Part shown: positions 25,679-34,346 of the stretch, in pieces
How the letters are laid out: every line of letters begins with the position of its first letter
How positions within the stretch are numbered: the first letter of the stretch is position 1
NCBI RefSeq assembly: GCF_902859935.1
Contig: NZ_CADIKI010000018.1
Location: forward strand, 124,001 to 188,000
Length of the DNA: 64,000 bases
Direction of reading: 5' to 3'
Source: Paraburkholderia fynbosensis
GTDB taxonomy: Bacteria; Pseudomonadota; Gammaproteobacteria; Burkholderiales; Burkholderiaceae
Made by a program: the position numbers and the translations under genes
Notes under the pieces: generated by a model
Database searches by the model: none
Told to the model about the DNA's origin: nothing
What the model saw: the letters and a program-made list of their open reading frames with translations, nothing else

Positions 25679-26731
25679 TCAGCTCCCCGTCGCCGTCGCG
25701 GGGTCGTCGAAGAAGTAGTCCTTCCATGACTTCGGCTCGTTTCTGATCACGCCCACGCGATACATGAACTGAGCGAGCCCGAATGTGTTCTGCGGTGCGA
25801 CCTTGAATTGCACCTGCGGATTCTTGATGACCTTCACGAGCAGATTGCGGTCGATCTTCGATTGATTCGTGCGGATATAGATATCAGCAGCGGCTTCGGG
25901 ATTGGCCGTGACGAAACGCGCGGCGTCGGCCAATGCATCGACGAATGCGCGATACGTCTTCGGATTGTTGCTACGGAATTTTTCGGTGGCGTAAAGCACG
26001 GTCGCCGAACTCGGTCCACCGAGCACGTCGTATGAATTCAGCACGATATGCGCTTTCGGATTGCCCGCCAGTTCCTGCTCCTGAAACGGCGGATTGCCGA
26101 AGTGCCCGGTGATTTCCGTACCGCCCGCAATGATCGCCGCGGCCGCGTCAGGGTGCGGCAACGCCTGGGTGTATTTGTCGAGACGGTTATAGTCCTTGTC
26201 GCCCCAGCGCTTGGCCGCCGCATATTGCAGCACGCGCGATTGCACCGACACGTTGACGGCCGGCACCGCGATGCGATCCTTCTCGGTGAAGTCGGCAATC
26301 GTCTTCACGTTGGGATCGTTGCTGACGAGGTAGTACGGCAGATTGCCGAGCGACGCGACGCCCTTGACGTTCTGCTTGCCTTGCGTGCGGTCCCAGATCG
26401 TCAGCAGCGGACCGACGCCGGCACCCGCGATGTCTACCGCGCCGGACAGCAACGCGTCATTCACCGCAGCGCCGCCCGAGAGCTTCACCCAGTCGACCTT
26501 GATATCGAGCCCCTGCTTACGCCCTTCTTTCTCGACGAATTGCTGGTCACGCGCGACATTCAGCAGCAGATAGACAATGCCGAACTGCTCGGCGACGCGA
26601 ATCTGCCCTTCGGCATGCGCGGGGACAGTGGCCGCGAAGCTCGCGACGCCCATCGATACGCTCAGCAAAGTCGCGGTGAAACGGCGGGCAAACGACGGCC
26701 GCGCGGCGGTCGGGCGAAACCTGGCAAGCAT
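25679..26731 (-). CDS. Taurine/sulfonate-type periplasmic binding protein
   Basis: A 350-residue protein with a rather long signal peptide ending near AVPAHA (about residue 40). The mature part shows IRVAEQFGIVYLLLNVARDQ, LSGGAAVNDALLSGAVDIAG and FGNPPFQEQELAG, which fit the SsuA/TauA group. It should deliver taurine or an aliphatic sulfonate to the importer. It lies 48 bp after the dioxygenase and 61 bp before the ATPase. Which sulfonate is bound cannot be read directly. Confidence 0.88.
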   Translation of the reverse strand: MLARFRPTAARPSFARRFTATLLSVSMGVASFAATVPAHAEGQIRVAEQFGIVYLLLNVARDQQFVEKEGRKQGLDIKVDWVKLSGGAAVNDALLSGAVDIAGAGVGPLLTIWDRTQGKQNVKGVASLGNLPYYLVSNDPNVKTIADFTEKDRIAVPAVNVSVQSRVLQYAAAKRWGDKDYNRLDKYTQALPHPDAAAAIIAGGTEITGHFGNPPFQEQELAGNPKAHIVLNSYDVLGGPSSATVLYATEKFRSNNPKTYRAFVDALADAARFVTANPEAAADIYIRTNQSKIDRNLLVKVIKNPQVQFKVAPQNTFGLAQFMYRVGVIRNEPKSWKDYFFDDPATATGS

Positions 26732-26779
26732 TGGAACTCCGGTCAGCGTCTAGTGCGGTCAAAGCGGGCAACGGTGCCG

Positions 26780-27688
26780 TCAAAACGGCGCGTCGCCTTC
26801 GATCGTCGTGCGATACAGTTTGCGGCGCAGATGGTCCGGCGTGCCGGCCGCGAGATGCATCAGCGAGCGGTTGTCCCAGAACACCATGTCGTGCTCGGCC
26901 CACTGATGCCGGTAAAGATGTTCGGGGCGAACGCTATGGGCGAATATTTCGTCGAGCAGCGCCTTGCTCTCGTCTTCCGGCAAACCGATCACGCGGGTCG
27001 TGAAATGCTCGCTGACGAACAGCGCCTTGCGGCCGGTCTCGGGATGCGTGCGCACGATCGGCTGCACGACGGGTGTCACCGAGGCGATCTGTTCAGCGGA
27101 CAGATTGGGCCGCCACGGACTGCGCTTCTGCAATTCCGCGTATTTGGCGAGATACGTGTGCTCGGCCCGACGCCCTTGCACGGCGGTCCGCAAATGCGCG
27201 GGCAAGGTGTCCCACGCGAGGTGCATGTTGGCGAACAGCGTGTCGCCGCCTTCGGCGGGCAATTCCTGCGCATGCAGCAGCGAACCGAGACTCGGCTTTT
27301 CCTTGTACGACAGATCGGAATGCCAGTAATGACCCGCATCGCCGAGGCCGATCGGCTTGCCGTTCTCGACGATGTTCGACACCACCAGCACTTCCGGATA
27401 GCCCGTCAACTGGAATTGATGCAGCACATGAATCTGCAGCGGGCCGAACCGGCGGCTGAAAGCAATCTGCTGATCCGGCGTGATGCGTTGGTCGCGGAAC
27501 ACCAGCACATGGTGATCGAGGTGGGCGCGATGAATGCGCGCGAAATCGTCCTGGCTCAGCGGCTTGCCGAGATCGAGCCCGACGACTTCCGCACCGACGG
27601 GACCGTCGAACGCGCGAATCTCGAAGGGCTGGGCTTCAATGGCGTGGCCGTCATGGCCGGCAGCAGTGGGGGCAAAGGCAGTCGTCAC
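26780..27688 (-). CDS. tauD: TauD/TfdA-family alpha-ketoglutarate-dependent dioxygenase
   Basis: A 302-residue non-heme iron enzyme starting at a GTG codon. The 2-His-1-carboxylate triad is present: HxD in YWHSDLSYKEKPS (about 118-120) and the distal His in RSLMHLAAGTPDH (about 276). The alpha-ketoglutarate arginine lies in LRRKLYRTTIEGD. TauD hydroxylates taurine next to the sulfonate and releases sulfite and aminoacetaldehyde. Immediate linkage to a sulfonate importer supports this over herbicide-type substrates. It is first in the four-gene operon, and the upstream 205 bp contain a candidate operator. The ribosome site is weak. Confidence 0.88.
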   Translation of the reverse strand: MTTAFAPTAAGHDGHAIEAQPFEIRAFDGPVGAEVVGLDLGKPLSQDDFARIHRAHLDHHVLVFRDQRITPDQQIAFSRRFGPLQIHVLHQFQLTGYPEVLVVSNIVENGKPIGLGDAGHYWHSDLSYKEKPSLGSLLHAQELPAEGGDTLFANMHLAWDTLPAHLRTAVQGRRAEHTYLAKYAELQKRSPWRPNLSAEQIASVTPVVQPIVRTHPETGRKALFVSEHFTTRVIGLPEDESKALLDEIFAHSVRPEHLYRHQWAEHDMVFWDNRSLMHLAAGTPDHLRRKLYRTTIEGDAPF

Positions 27689-27788
27689 AGGAAACTCGTC
27701 GTTGATCTGTTCGGAGAACGCCGTCGAGGGCGCAGTCCAATGAATGTACCGGCGCAGGCGCGCGGCGACAACGAAGCAAATCCGATAC

Positions 27789-27811
27789 GTTTATCTGCTG
27801 GAGTGATAAAC
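27789..27811. promoter_or_regulatory. Inverted repeat upstream of tauD, candidate operator
   Basis: GTTTATC (27789-27795) and GATAAAC (27805-27811) are perfect inverted arms with a 9-bp spacer, about 100 bp upstream of the tauD start. A LysR-type sulfur regulator (CysB/Cbl-like) is a reasonable reader, but no such gene adjoins it. This is an inference from position and symmetry only. Confidence 0.35.
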
Positions 27812-27893
27812 CCGATGCTTTAACGCATTGCGGGCGGCCTTGGCGCTTGACTCGCATGCGCCGCCTCGGCCTTCGCGCCGGCGAACAGACGCC

Positions 27894-28481
27894 TCATAGC
27901 CGTCCGGGGCGCGGATCCGCCACGAAACCCTGCCGGTTGGGCATCACCACTCGCGGCAGCGACGCCGCGTCGAGGCGCGTATCGGCCGCAACGATGCCGT
28001 TCTGGTTCAGCAGGAACGCGCTGAGCGCATAGACCTCGTCGGCGGAAAGCGATTCGGGGGCGTTGTAAGGCATCGCGCGGCGGATATAGTCGAACAGCGT
28101 CGTCGCATAGGGCCAGTAACTACCCACGGTGCGCTTCGGCTTTGCACTGGTCAGCGTGCCCTGCCCGCCGACCAGCGGGTCGCCGAGCCCGCCCTGGCCC
28201 TGCGCACCATGGCACGCCGCGCACTTCGCGGCGAACACATGCGCGCCCGTGGCGACGTCGCCGCTGCCCGCCGGCAGGCCGCGGCCATCCGGCGCGATGT
28301 CGATGTTCCAGGCAGCCAGTTCCTGCTCGGTGAGCGGCGCGCCGATGCCGTGGCCAGGTGCCGCGCCCTGAACGTTGGACGCGTCCGGTGCGATCGACGA
28401 ACAGGAGGCCAGCGCGCATAGCGAGAGCCATGCGGCCAACGCCGTGCGCACTCGCCAGCGTTTCGAATGAGCGTCACGCAT
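27894..28481 (-). CDS. c-type cytochrome partner of the sulfite dehydrogenase
   Basis: A 195-residue monoheme cytochrome c. The N-terminus has a lipoprotein-like signal (SLCALASCSS). The heme site is KCAACHGAQGQGG (about residue 87), and a methionine in AMPYNAPESLS (about 147) is the probable sixth ligand. The gene overlaps the end of the molybdopterin dehydrogenase gene by 8 bp. It should accept electrons from that enzyme and pass them to the respiratory chain, as SorB or SoxD do. With a single heme and short length it is closer to SorB than to diheme SoxD. Confidence 0.87.
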   Translation of the reverse strand: MRDAHSKRWRVRTALAAWLSLCALASCSSIAPDASNVQGAAPGHGIGAPLTEQELAAWNIDIAPDGRGLPAGSGDVATGAHVFAAKCAACHGAQGQGGLGDPLVGGQGTLTSAKPKRTVGSYWPYATTLFDYIRRAMPYNAPESLSADEVYALSAFLLNQNGIVAADTRLDAASLPRVVMPNRQGFVADPRPGRL

Positions 28482-29748
28482 TGCGCACCTCGCCGCTCGC
28501 GTCCACCCGCCATTGCTGGATCGCGTTGTAGTGGTACTGCGAATTCAACCCGCGGGCGGCAACGAGTTCCGCGCGAGTGGGTTGCACGTACCCGGTCGAA
28601 TCGGTCGCGCGCGAGAGAATCGCGGCGGGGCCGCCGTCCCAGCGCCAGTCCGCCTGAAAGCGTGTAAGCGCGCGATCGTGAATCGCGCCATCGAGACGCG
28701 CAAGACGCCAGGTCGCCCCGCCATCGGTCGATACTTCGACCTTGCGAACGGTGCCGCGCCCGGACCAGGCGAGCCCGGTGATCGGGTAATAGCCGTGCGT
28801 GGTGAGGCGATGCCCCGGCGAGGGCCGCGTGATGACCGACTTCGCATCCATCTCGAACGCGAACTGACGGGCGGTACCGTTCGCGAGCAGGCTCGTGTAC
28901 TTCGAGGTTTCCTCGCGCGTTTGCAGCGGCGCATCGACTACCTTCAGACGACGCAGCCACTTGACGTTCGTATTGCCCTCGAAGCCGGGGACGATCAGAC
29001 GCAGCGGATAACCGTTCTCCGGGCGCAGACGTTCGCCGTTTTGCGCGTACACGACGAGCCCGCGCTCGAGTATCCGTTCGAGCGGCAAACTGCGCGTCAT
29101 CACGGCGGCATCCGCGCCTTCGGCGAGCAGCCAGCCGCGCGCCGGATCGATCTGATTCGACAGGCCGCCCACTTCTTCCAGCAAGGTCGACAAGCGCACG
29201 CCGGTCCATTCGCAGCACGACAGCAGGCCATGCGTGAGTTGCACCGGCAGGCCGCTGGGCCCGTTCCACTCGTTGCCGGTATTGCCGGAGCATTCGAGAA
29301 AATGGATGCGCGATTCGGACGGTAGGCGCAGCAGGTCGTCCATCGTGAACAGCTTCGGCGTGCGCACCAGTCCGTGAATGGCGAGCCGATGCTGAGCGGG
29401 GTCGATCTCGGGCACGCCACCATGATGACGTTCGTAGACCAGACCGTTCGGCGTGAGCGTGCCGTGCAGATCGGCGAGCGGCGTCATCGATGAAGCCGCG
29501 CCGGGCAGCGGCCACGCCCGCGCACTGCGCCGCACGACGTCCGCCTCGTGCGGCGACGGCACACCATACGGATGCTCGAGTATGGGCGCACCGGGCACGC
29601 GGCTCGACGGCGCGATGTCGAGCGGCCTGAGCAGTTCGGCGGCGGCCGCGGCGTGCGAGGCGACGAGGCTGCCCGCGGCGAGACGCCCGAGCAAGCGGCG
29701 GCGAGTGCGCGAGGGCGACGGATGCGGCGGCGGGGTGTGGGCGTTCAT
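28474..29748 (-). CDS. Sulfite dehydrogenase, molybdopterin subunit (SoxC/SorA-like)
   Basis: A 424-residue exported molybdoenzyme. ATG 29748 was chosen because it gives a Tat signal (SRTRRRLLGRLAAGSLVAS). The sulfite-oxidase fold shows LFTMDDLLRLPSESRIHFLE with the Mo-binding cysteine in ECSGNTGNEWNGP (about residue 154), then GYPLRLIVPGFEGNTNVKWL and the dimerisation domain (GLAWSGRGTVRKVEVSTDGG). It oxidises sulfite or a bound sulfane to sulfate in the periplasm. Placed with a taurine dioxygenase operon on the same strand, its likely job is to dispose of the sulfite set free from taurine. No other sox genes are present. Confidence 0.9.
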   Translation of the reverse strand: MNAHTPPPHPSPSRTRRRLLGRLAAGSLVASHAAAAAELLRPLDIAPSSRVPGAPILEHPYGVPSPHEADVVRRSARAWPLPGAASSMTPLADLHGTLTPNGLVYERHHGGVPEIDPAQHRLAIHGLVRTPKLFTMDDLLRLPSESRIHFLECSGNTGNEWNGPSGLPVQLTHGLLSCCEWTGVRLSTLLEEVGGLSNQIDPARGWLLAEGADAAVMTRSLPLERILERGLVVYAQNGERLRPENGYPLRLIVPGFEGNTNVKWLRRLKVVDAPLQTREETSKYTSLLANGTARQFAFEMDAKSVITRPSPGHRLTTHGYYPITGLAWSGRGTVRKVEVSTDGGATWRLARLDGAIHDRALTRFQADWRWDGGPAAILSRATDSTGYVQPTRAELVAARGLNSQYHYNAIQQWRVDASGEVRNA

Positions 29749-29908
29749 GATGGCGGCGGCGCTTTGTCGTACTGATGGGCTCGTAGGCAAGCCTGTGATG
29801 CTAACAACGGCGCGCGCACCCGCCAAACAATCTATCGTGATATCGATTGCAGCATCCCTGATGTGGGCGTGTCATGAGCAACGCAGCACGTTGCCCGACG
29901 AAGGCCAC

Positions 29909-30105
29909 CTATCGAGCGCGATGCGCGGGCCGCCGCAAACCCAGGTTCTCGCGCAACGCGCGCCCTTCATACTCGCTGCGGAACAGGCCGCGTCTGCGCA
30001 ACCGGGGCAACACGAGTTCGACGAAATCGGTCAGGCCGTTCGGCAATACCGGCGGCATGACATTGAAACCATCCGCGCCGTAGTTCACGAAGCGCTCTTC
30101 GAGTT
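29909..30105 (-). pseudogene. LLM-class flavin-dependent monooxygenase, C-terminal remnant
   Basis: The minus strand reads ERFVNYGADGFNVMPPVLPN, GLTDFVELVLPRLRRRGLFR and SEYEGRALRENLGLRRP before a stop at 29909. This is the standard end of the NtaA/SnaA/DszA group of FMN-dependent monooxygenases. An in-frame TAA lies immediately upstream near 30107 and the preceding 350 residues are absent. Relatives often occur in sulfur-scavenging clusters, which fits the sulfonate genes next to it on the same strand. Confidence 0.82.
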
Positions 30106-30190
30106 AATCCGGCCGTCCAGCTTGCCATGAAGCACGAGGGACTCGACTGATGAAACGCAGATCCTCGAGGAGCGCATCACGTATTGCCAT

Positions 30191-30763
30191 TCACTCGACC
30201 ACGAGCGTCGATCTCAACGCAACCGCATTCGCCAGGTTGTAGACGTTCGGAGACGTCGCCATCACCGCGTCATGCACTTCCGCGAATTGCTCCCTGGTGC
30301 CGTTGCCCTTGATACGAACGGTGTAACGCAAGCTCTCGTAGCCGTTCGCGACCTGCGGGTCGAGCCCGAGAAAACCTCTCAGGTCGATGTCGCCCTCGGT
30401 TTCAATCTCGAGCGATTGCAATGCGATCCCGCGAACCGCGCATTGCGCGACGTAGCCCACCGTCATGCACGCGTTCAACGCCGCGATCAGATGTTCCTGA
30501 GGATTCGCAAACCGGTTCGAACCTCCGAGTTCGCATGGTTCGTCGATATCTATCGTGAAACGGCGCGGCACCGGCTGGCCCCCGATCGAGAACCCTTCGA
30601 CCTCCGCGCGACTGCGCGTCTGGCCCTGCCAGGCGGTCACGACGCGCCAACTGGTTGCGGCTTTCGACGCATCGCGCCTGACGTCGTCGATCAGTGCGCG
30701 CAGGTCGTCGACGTTCAGTCCGTTGACGATGTGCGCTTCATTCGACTGTGCATTGGCATTCAT
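30191..30763 (-). CDS. OsmC family protein
   Basis: A 190-residue OsmC-fold protein. ATG 30763 was chosen for its GGAGAG ribosome site; the frame continues upstream into non-conserved sequence. The family pattern is seen in PQEHLIAALNACMTVGYVAQ, with the first redox-active cysteine in NACM (about residue 96). The second conserved position (about 162) is in the helix around YNLANAVALRSTLVVE, where no cysteine is present. OsmC/Ohr proteins reduce organic peroxides with paired cysteines. The missing second cysteine suggests a different role, as in the YhfA-like branch. It lies 46 bp after the diiron protein gene on the same strand, so the two are probably co-transcribed. Confidence 0.85.
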   Translation of the reverse strand: MNANAQSNEAHIVNGLNVDDLRALIDDVRRDASKAATSWRVVTAWQGQTRSRAEVEGFSIGGQPVPRRFTIDIDEPCELGGSNRFANPQEHLIAALNACMTVGYVAQCAVRGIALQSLEIETEGDIDLRGFLGLDPQVANGYESLRYTVRIKGNGTREQFAEVHDAVMATSPNVYNLANAVALRSTLVVE

Positions 30764-30809
30764 AGTGCTCTCTCCTTTAGCTGGATGATTCGTGTGCGTT
30801 CGTGCTCGC

Positions 30810-31742
30810 TCAATGCAGTGTGGCGAGTGCGGCCCGGATACGCATCCCCTGCTCTTCGGAGACGAGCCGATCGAGCACTTCCGCGAAATGGGGGTGATGC
30901 ATACCGGAATGGAGGTACTGCCAGCGGTAGGCATGATGGAAATTCGCTTCGATCGAATTGGCTTCTGCCTCGACGACGGCACGCCCGCAGTTCGCGATGA
31001 AATAACGCGAGTCTGCTATCGCCTGCCCGCGCAAAATTCCATCGATCGCAATCATCAGGTCGATGAACTCGTTGACCGCGTTGTCGCGCGCCGCATCTGT
31101 CAGCGTAGCGTCGTGCCGCTTCCATTCCAGCTCATCGAGAATGGCGTGCTGACTTTCTTCCTTCCAGTGGTACAGAAATACATCCTTGAACAGCTCGGAT
31201 AACTGATCGTCAGGATAAATGCTCTGACGGTAGTGAATTTGCGAGAAGAGTTCAATATGCAGCGTCATGGCCAGCACCGCCCACGTGCTCTTGCCGAGGA
31301 CCACGGCGGCGAGCGCATCGGGATCGACGTCGAAGCGGTACCCCGCGGGCAGCGTTTCGCCGATCATTTTTTCGATGCGGCGAAACAGCGCCTGGTGTTT
31401 AAGCTCTTCGTCGCTGAAACGCACGAGCGCTTCGAGCGCCACCTGATCGCCGAGCCAGTAGTCGCGGCTCACTTCCAGAACCTTGGCGTTAATGAAGCGC
31501 TCGACGAGCCCGAAAACGTTCGCGTATGTGCGCCCCTGAATCTGGCTGACGAACCGCTTCTCAGCCTCCGAGAGCATGATGAAATCCGGCACCAACGAGA
31601 GCCCGTCGGGCAAATACTTCTGCGACATGTCGAAGGTACGGCCTCCAATCACGTCACGGTCGATGTCCCAATTGACCATCTTCGAAGCGCGAATGCATCG
31701 GGCGTAGCGATCGCGATCGGACGGCCGCAATATTGCGTTCAT
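30810..31742 (-). CDS. Ferritin-like diiron protein (AurF-like oxygenase)
   Basis: A 310-residue all-helical protein. ATG 31742 has a good GGGAGA ribosome site; the longer frame adds 18 unrelated residues. Two metal-binding ExxH-type motifs are visible: FSDEELKHQALFRRIE (about 117-132) and YHWKEESQHAILDELEWKRH (about 197-216). Further carboxylates lie in LVERFINAKVLEVSRDYW. This pattern is that of di-iron oxygenases of the ferritin-like/AurF class, which activate O2 to oxidise amines or fatty chains. The substrate is unknown. Co-transcription with an OsmC protein suggests peroxide or oxidative chemistry. Confidence 0.7.
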   Translation of the reverse strand: MNAILRPSDRDRYARCIRASKMVNWDIDRDVIGGRTFDMSQKYLPDGLSLVPDFIMLSEAEKRFVSQIQGRTYANVFGLVERFINAKVLEVSRDYWLGDQVALEALVRFSDEELKHQALFRRIEKMIGETLPAGYRFDVDPDALAAVVLGKSTWAVLAMTLHIELFSQIHYRQSIYPDDQLSELFKDVFLYHWKEESQHAILDELEWKRHDATLTDAARDNAVNEFIDLMIAIDGILRGQAIADSRYFIANCGRAVVEAEANSIEANFHHAYRWQYLHSGMHHPHFAEVLDRLVSEEQGMRIRAALATLH

Positions 31743-32363
31743 GGAAATTCTCCCAGTATGGACCGCCACGCGGTCTAGCGTTGAGTGTCGATTCACCGGC
31801 CAGAGCCAGTCGAATGATCTGGCTTTCCGGCACGCTCAATTTACGTTTGGGAGTCTTGAAGTTCTATGATTGAGTCGCCGGACGATATGACTGAAACGCC
31901 GTTTCCTCACGTTGGCCGCACAGGTCGACAATTGAGTGGGTAAACACACGCGCGGCTCGTCACGGCAGGCATCCCTGATCCCCCAGTGCGGCAACGCCAC
32001 GCGTATGTTGCGCGTGCTGAGCTGACGGCGAAGGCCGAAATCCGGAACTCGCAGAGGCGAGCGGCCCTTCGACGGGGCGACGCCCCGATTGATAGCGGCG
32101 CCTGAACACGGGCGACAGCTATCGATGCCTCGACGATGCTTGCCCGTAACGCCGATCACTTACCCTAGCGGTATCGTGTGCATAATGTCATCCATGCGGC
32201 CCACCGGCCTCAACTTTGAAACAAAGGTCAATATGGCCGCTCCCTGAAAATATTGCTCAGCACTTTTCCGCGAACCCTCCTTGTGGAACGAGAGGAAGGG
32301 GCCGACGTCGAAGAATTGATTTCGCAAAGTGCGAGACCGTGGCGTTGCAATTCAAATAGACAG
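31743..32363. other. Intergenic region, nothing recognised
   Basis: About 620 bp between the divergent diiron gene and a small plus-strand gene. Open frames are short and unlike any family. It must hold the promoter of the diiron-OsmC operon, but no convincing -35/-10 pair or operator was found. Confidence 0.4.
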
Positions 32364-32627
32364 ATGAAAAGAATCTACACGTACAAAGGCTTCGAGATCG
32401 CGGTCGAGCTTGAACCAGTGTGGGAAGCATCTGGCAACGTTACATTGGTGCCACCACGCGGGTTCATCGCAATCGTGCACATTAGAACGGCGGGAGCTAC
32501 TCGGCCGATAATTACGCCAATACGCCTGACAGCAGATAACCAGCAGCCTTTCGCGATGGAAGCCGCTGCGCTCATGGCAGGGTTCAGTGCGGGACAGCGG
32601 ATCGTAGACGACACACTCGTCCCGTAA
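32364..32627 (+). CDS. Small conserved protein of unknown function (GFxIxV type)
   Basis: An 87-residue protein with no signal peptide or membrane segment. It begins MKRIYTYKGFEIAVELEPVW, then a beta-rich middle (FIAIVHIRT, PIITPIRLTA) and a helical end (MEAAALMAGFSAGQRIVD). The layout resembles the 82-residue protein encoded at 43692-43940. I do not recognise a named family. The ribosome site is poor and the start is the first Met of the conserved-looking part. Composition and length suggest a genuine Burkholderia-specific small protein. Confidence 0.55.
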   Translation: MKRIYTYKGFEIAVELEPVWEASGNVTLVPPRGFIAIVHIRTAGATRPIITPIRLTADNQQPFAMEAAALMAGFSAGQRIVDDTLVP

Positions 32628-32686
32628 GTTCGCCCAATCGCGACCATAGAGACCCACTTGATAGCGCACGGCGAATACGTGAAAAA

Positions 32687-32962
32687 ATGCTACACAGATT
32701 GCAATCCCAAACCGCAGGGCCGGGATGGGGACCGACTTTCGGTGTGTTTATGACGGCCGTACGGATCGGCCTTTGGTGCTACGCGGAGACGGCACATACC
32801 TCAAACCAGTTTGACGAGTCAGTTGCTGTCGCAGCAACGCTAGTAGGTATGTTTTGCGTCGTATACGCCGGTCGCGAAATCCACCGCAAGAAAAACGATA
32901 GCGGCGATTCTCGATCTACGTTTGACACGGACGGGTTCCGCTATGTGACGCTAGCCGGCTAG
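32687..32962 (+). CDS. Small hypothetical membrane protein
   Basis: A 91-residue frame with one likely membrane segment (VAVAATLVGMFCVVYAG, about 48-64) followed by a basic stretch (REIHRKK). An internal ATG at 32750 is an alternative start. No family is recognised and no good ribosome site is present. It may be a real small membrane protein following the previous gene, or chance. The 270 bp after it contain nothing recognisable. Confidence 0.3.
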   Translation: MLHRLQSQTAGPGWGPTFGVFMTAVRIGLWCYAETAHTSNQFDESVAVAATLVGMFCVVYAGREIHRKKNDSGDSRSTFDTDGFRYVTLAG

Positions 32963-33234
32963 CAGCCGCCGACGGTGACCGCGAACGACCGGTTTGGCGG
33001 GTACTTCCGACCTCCGCCGTTGTGCTCACGGGTCCGATGAGGGTCGGTTTGGTGCGTTCGCCATCGGCCCGCGCTCGGCCACAAGCAGCCGGTCGGCTCT
33101 GGGACCGGGATCGTCGACATTCGGACTGCAAGCGCGTAGGCAGCCACGACTGACCCGACCCTTCTCCGGCTTTCGGTTGACGGCTGCCGCCGGCGCGATC
33201 GCACTCGCCTTAGAATACGTCGTGAACCAGACCT

Positions 33235-33738
33235 ATGAGGCCGCGCGCAGTGACTCCACTTATCGTCATTCCCGAGGTGTCCGACGCGCAGCAAATGCGC
33301 GACGCGGTCAGTGTGCCGCTGCGGCAGTTCAACGAGCACAGGGCTGGTCCGGTTAATCCGCAGCCGCTCGCGGTCATGCTGATGCACCCGGAAACGGAAG
33401 CTGTGCTTGGCGGGTTATGGGGCGACACCGGTTTTATGCAGCTTCATGTGGGGCAGCTGTTTGTTCCCGAACACCTGCGTGGCCGCGGCCACGGCAGTCA
33501 ATTGATGACGCTCGCGGAGCAGGAGGCGCGGCGCCGCCGATGTGTGGGTGCCTGGCTCGACACTTTCAGCTTTCAAGCGCGCGGATTTTACGAGAAGCTC
33601 GGTTATGCGGTGTTCGGGACCATCGACGACTTTCCTCCCGGACACAGCCGCTTCTTCATGAAGAAGCGGCTCATGTCGTCCGCTGGTCCGCTGAGACCGA
33701 CAGTCGAAGCTTCGAATACAACACCGGCCGGCTTTTGA
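33235..33738 (+). CDS. GNAT-family N-acetyltransferase
   Basis: A 167-residue acetyltransferase. The acetyl-CoA binding loop QLFVPEHLRGRGHGSQLM (about 77-94) contains the R/Q-x-x-G-x-G/A motif. The end AWLDTFSFQARGFYEKLGYA (about 108-127), followed by FPPGHSRFFMKKRL, is typical of GNAT proteins that act on small amines or antibiotics. The last 20 residues are not conserved. The gene is monocistronic. The acceptor substrate cannot be inferred. Confidence 0.88.
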   Translation: MRPRAVTPLIVIPEVSDAQQMRDAVSVPLRQFNEHRAGPVNPQPLAVMLMHPETEAVLGGLWGDTGFMQLHVGQLFVPEHLRGRGHGSQLMTLAEQEARRRRCVGAWLDTFSFQARGFYEKLGYAVFGTIDDFPPGHSRFFMKKRLMSSAGPLRPTVEASNTTPAGF

Positions 33739-34346
33739 GGGGCGCAGTGCAGCCATCAACGGCCCCTCGCACTATTGGCGAACGCCCGCTGACGAGCGAC
33801 GAACCGCCATTCGGTAAGGCGGCGACCGATCATGCGTTGGACGAGCCAGCCCCATTTTCAAGTGCTGCGTGCAGCGGCTCAGGTTCGGTGGCCATTCGGG
33901 CCGGCGATGATGGCCGCTTCGACCGACCGCGTCCCCCGGGCTTCTCACCAATAAGCAACGTGTCTCACCGCCAACACCAAGATCTGCCAATGATCGGCCG
34001 GTACAGAGAGGGTTGAAAAGGTGCCTGTAAAAGTTCCTTGCCTTCGCATACACCGACATTAACGGGGATAACAAGACGCTTCGCGGAGCCACGGCCTGAT
34101 ACTCCCCGGTATGCGCCTTGCTCAATGAGTGCGTCCCCCGGGGGAAATCGCGATGTTGATTAGCTCCCGTCCGCAACGACGGGATTTTCTTACGTCATTT
34201 CCTTCCGTGGTTACACGAGATCGGCTCCGGTGCGTTTCCTTCTGGACGTTCGTGACTGACGCCTGGTCCAGCCTCGATGCCCGGCCTGACGTTTGCCTCA
34301 CGTGCGGACTGTAGGGCTCGCTGCTACCAAACCTGGTGATCGCATC
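33739..34346. other. Intergenic region, nothing recognised
   Basis: About 600 bp between the acetyltransferase and the ABC exporter. Only short chance frames are seen, plus a GC-rich palindromic CCCCCGGGGG block near 34137-34146. No terminator with a T-run was found. Confidence 0.4.

Noticed and set aside
26048..27823. Open frame of 591 codons opposite tauA and tauD
   Set aside because: Composition is Arg-rich and without motifs; both minus-strand genes are clearly real.
28151..29515. Open frame of 454 codons overlapping the sulfite dehydrogenase in another frame
   Set aside because: The SoxC/SorA motifs are in the alternative frame; this one is Arg/Ala-rich noise.
34125..34150. GC palindrome CCCCCGGGGG before the ABC exporter as a terminator or operator
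   Set aside because: No T-run and no partner site; simple GC-rich symmetry is common in this genome.
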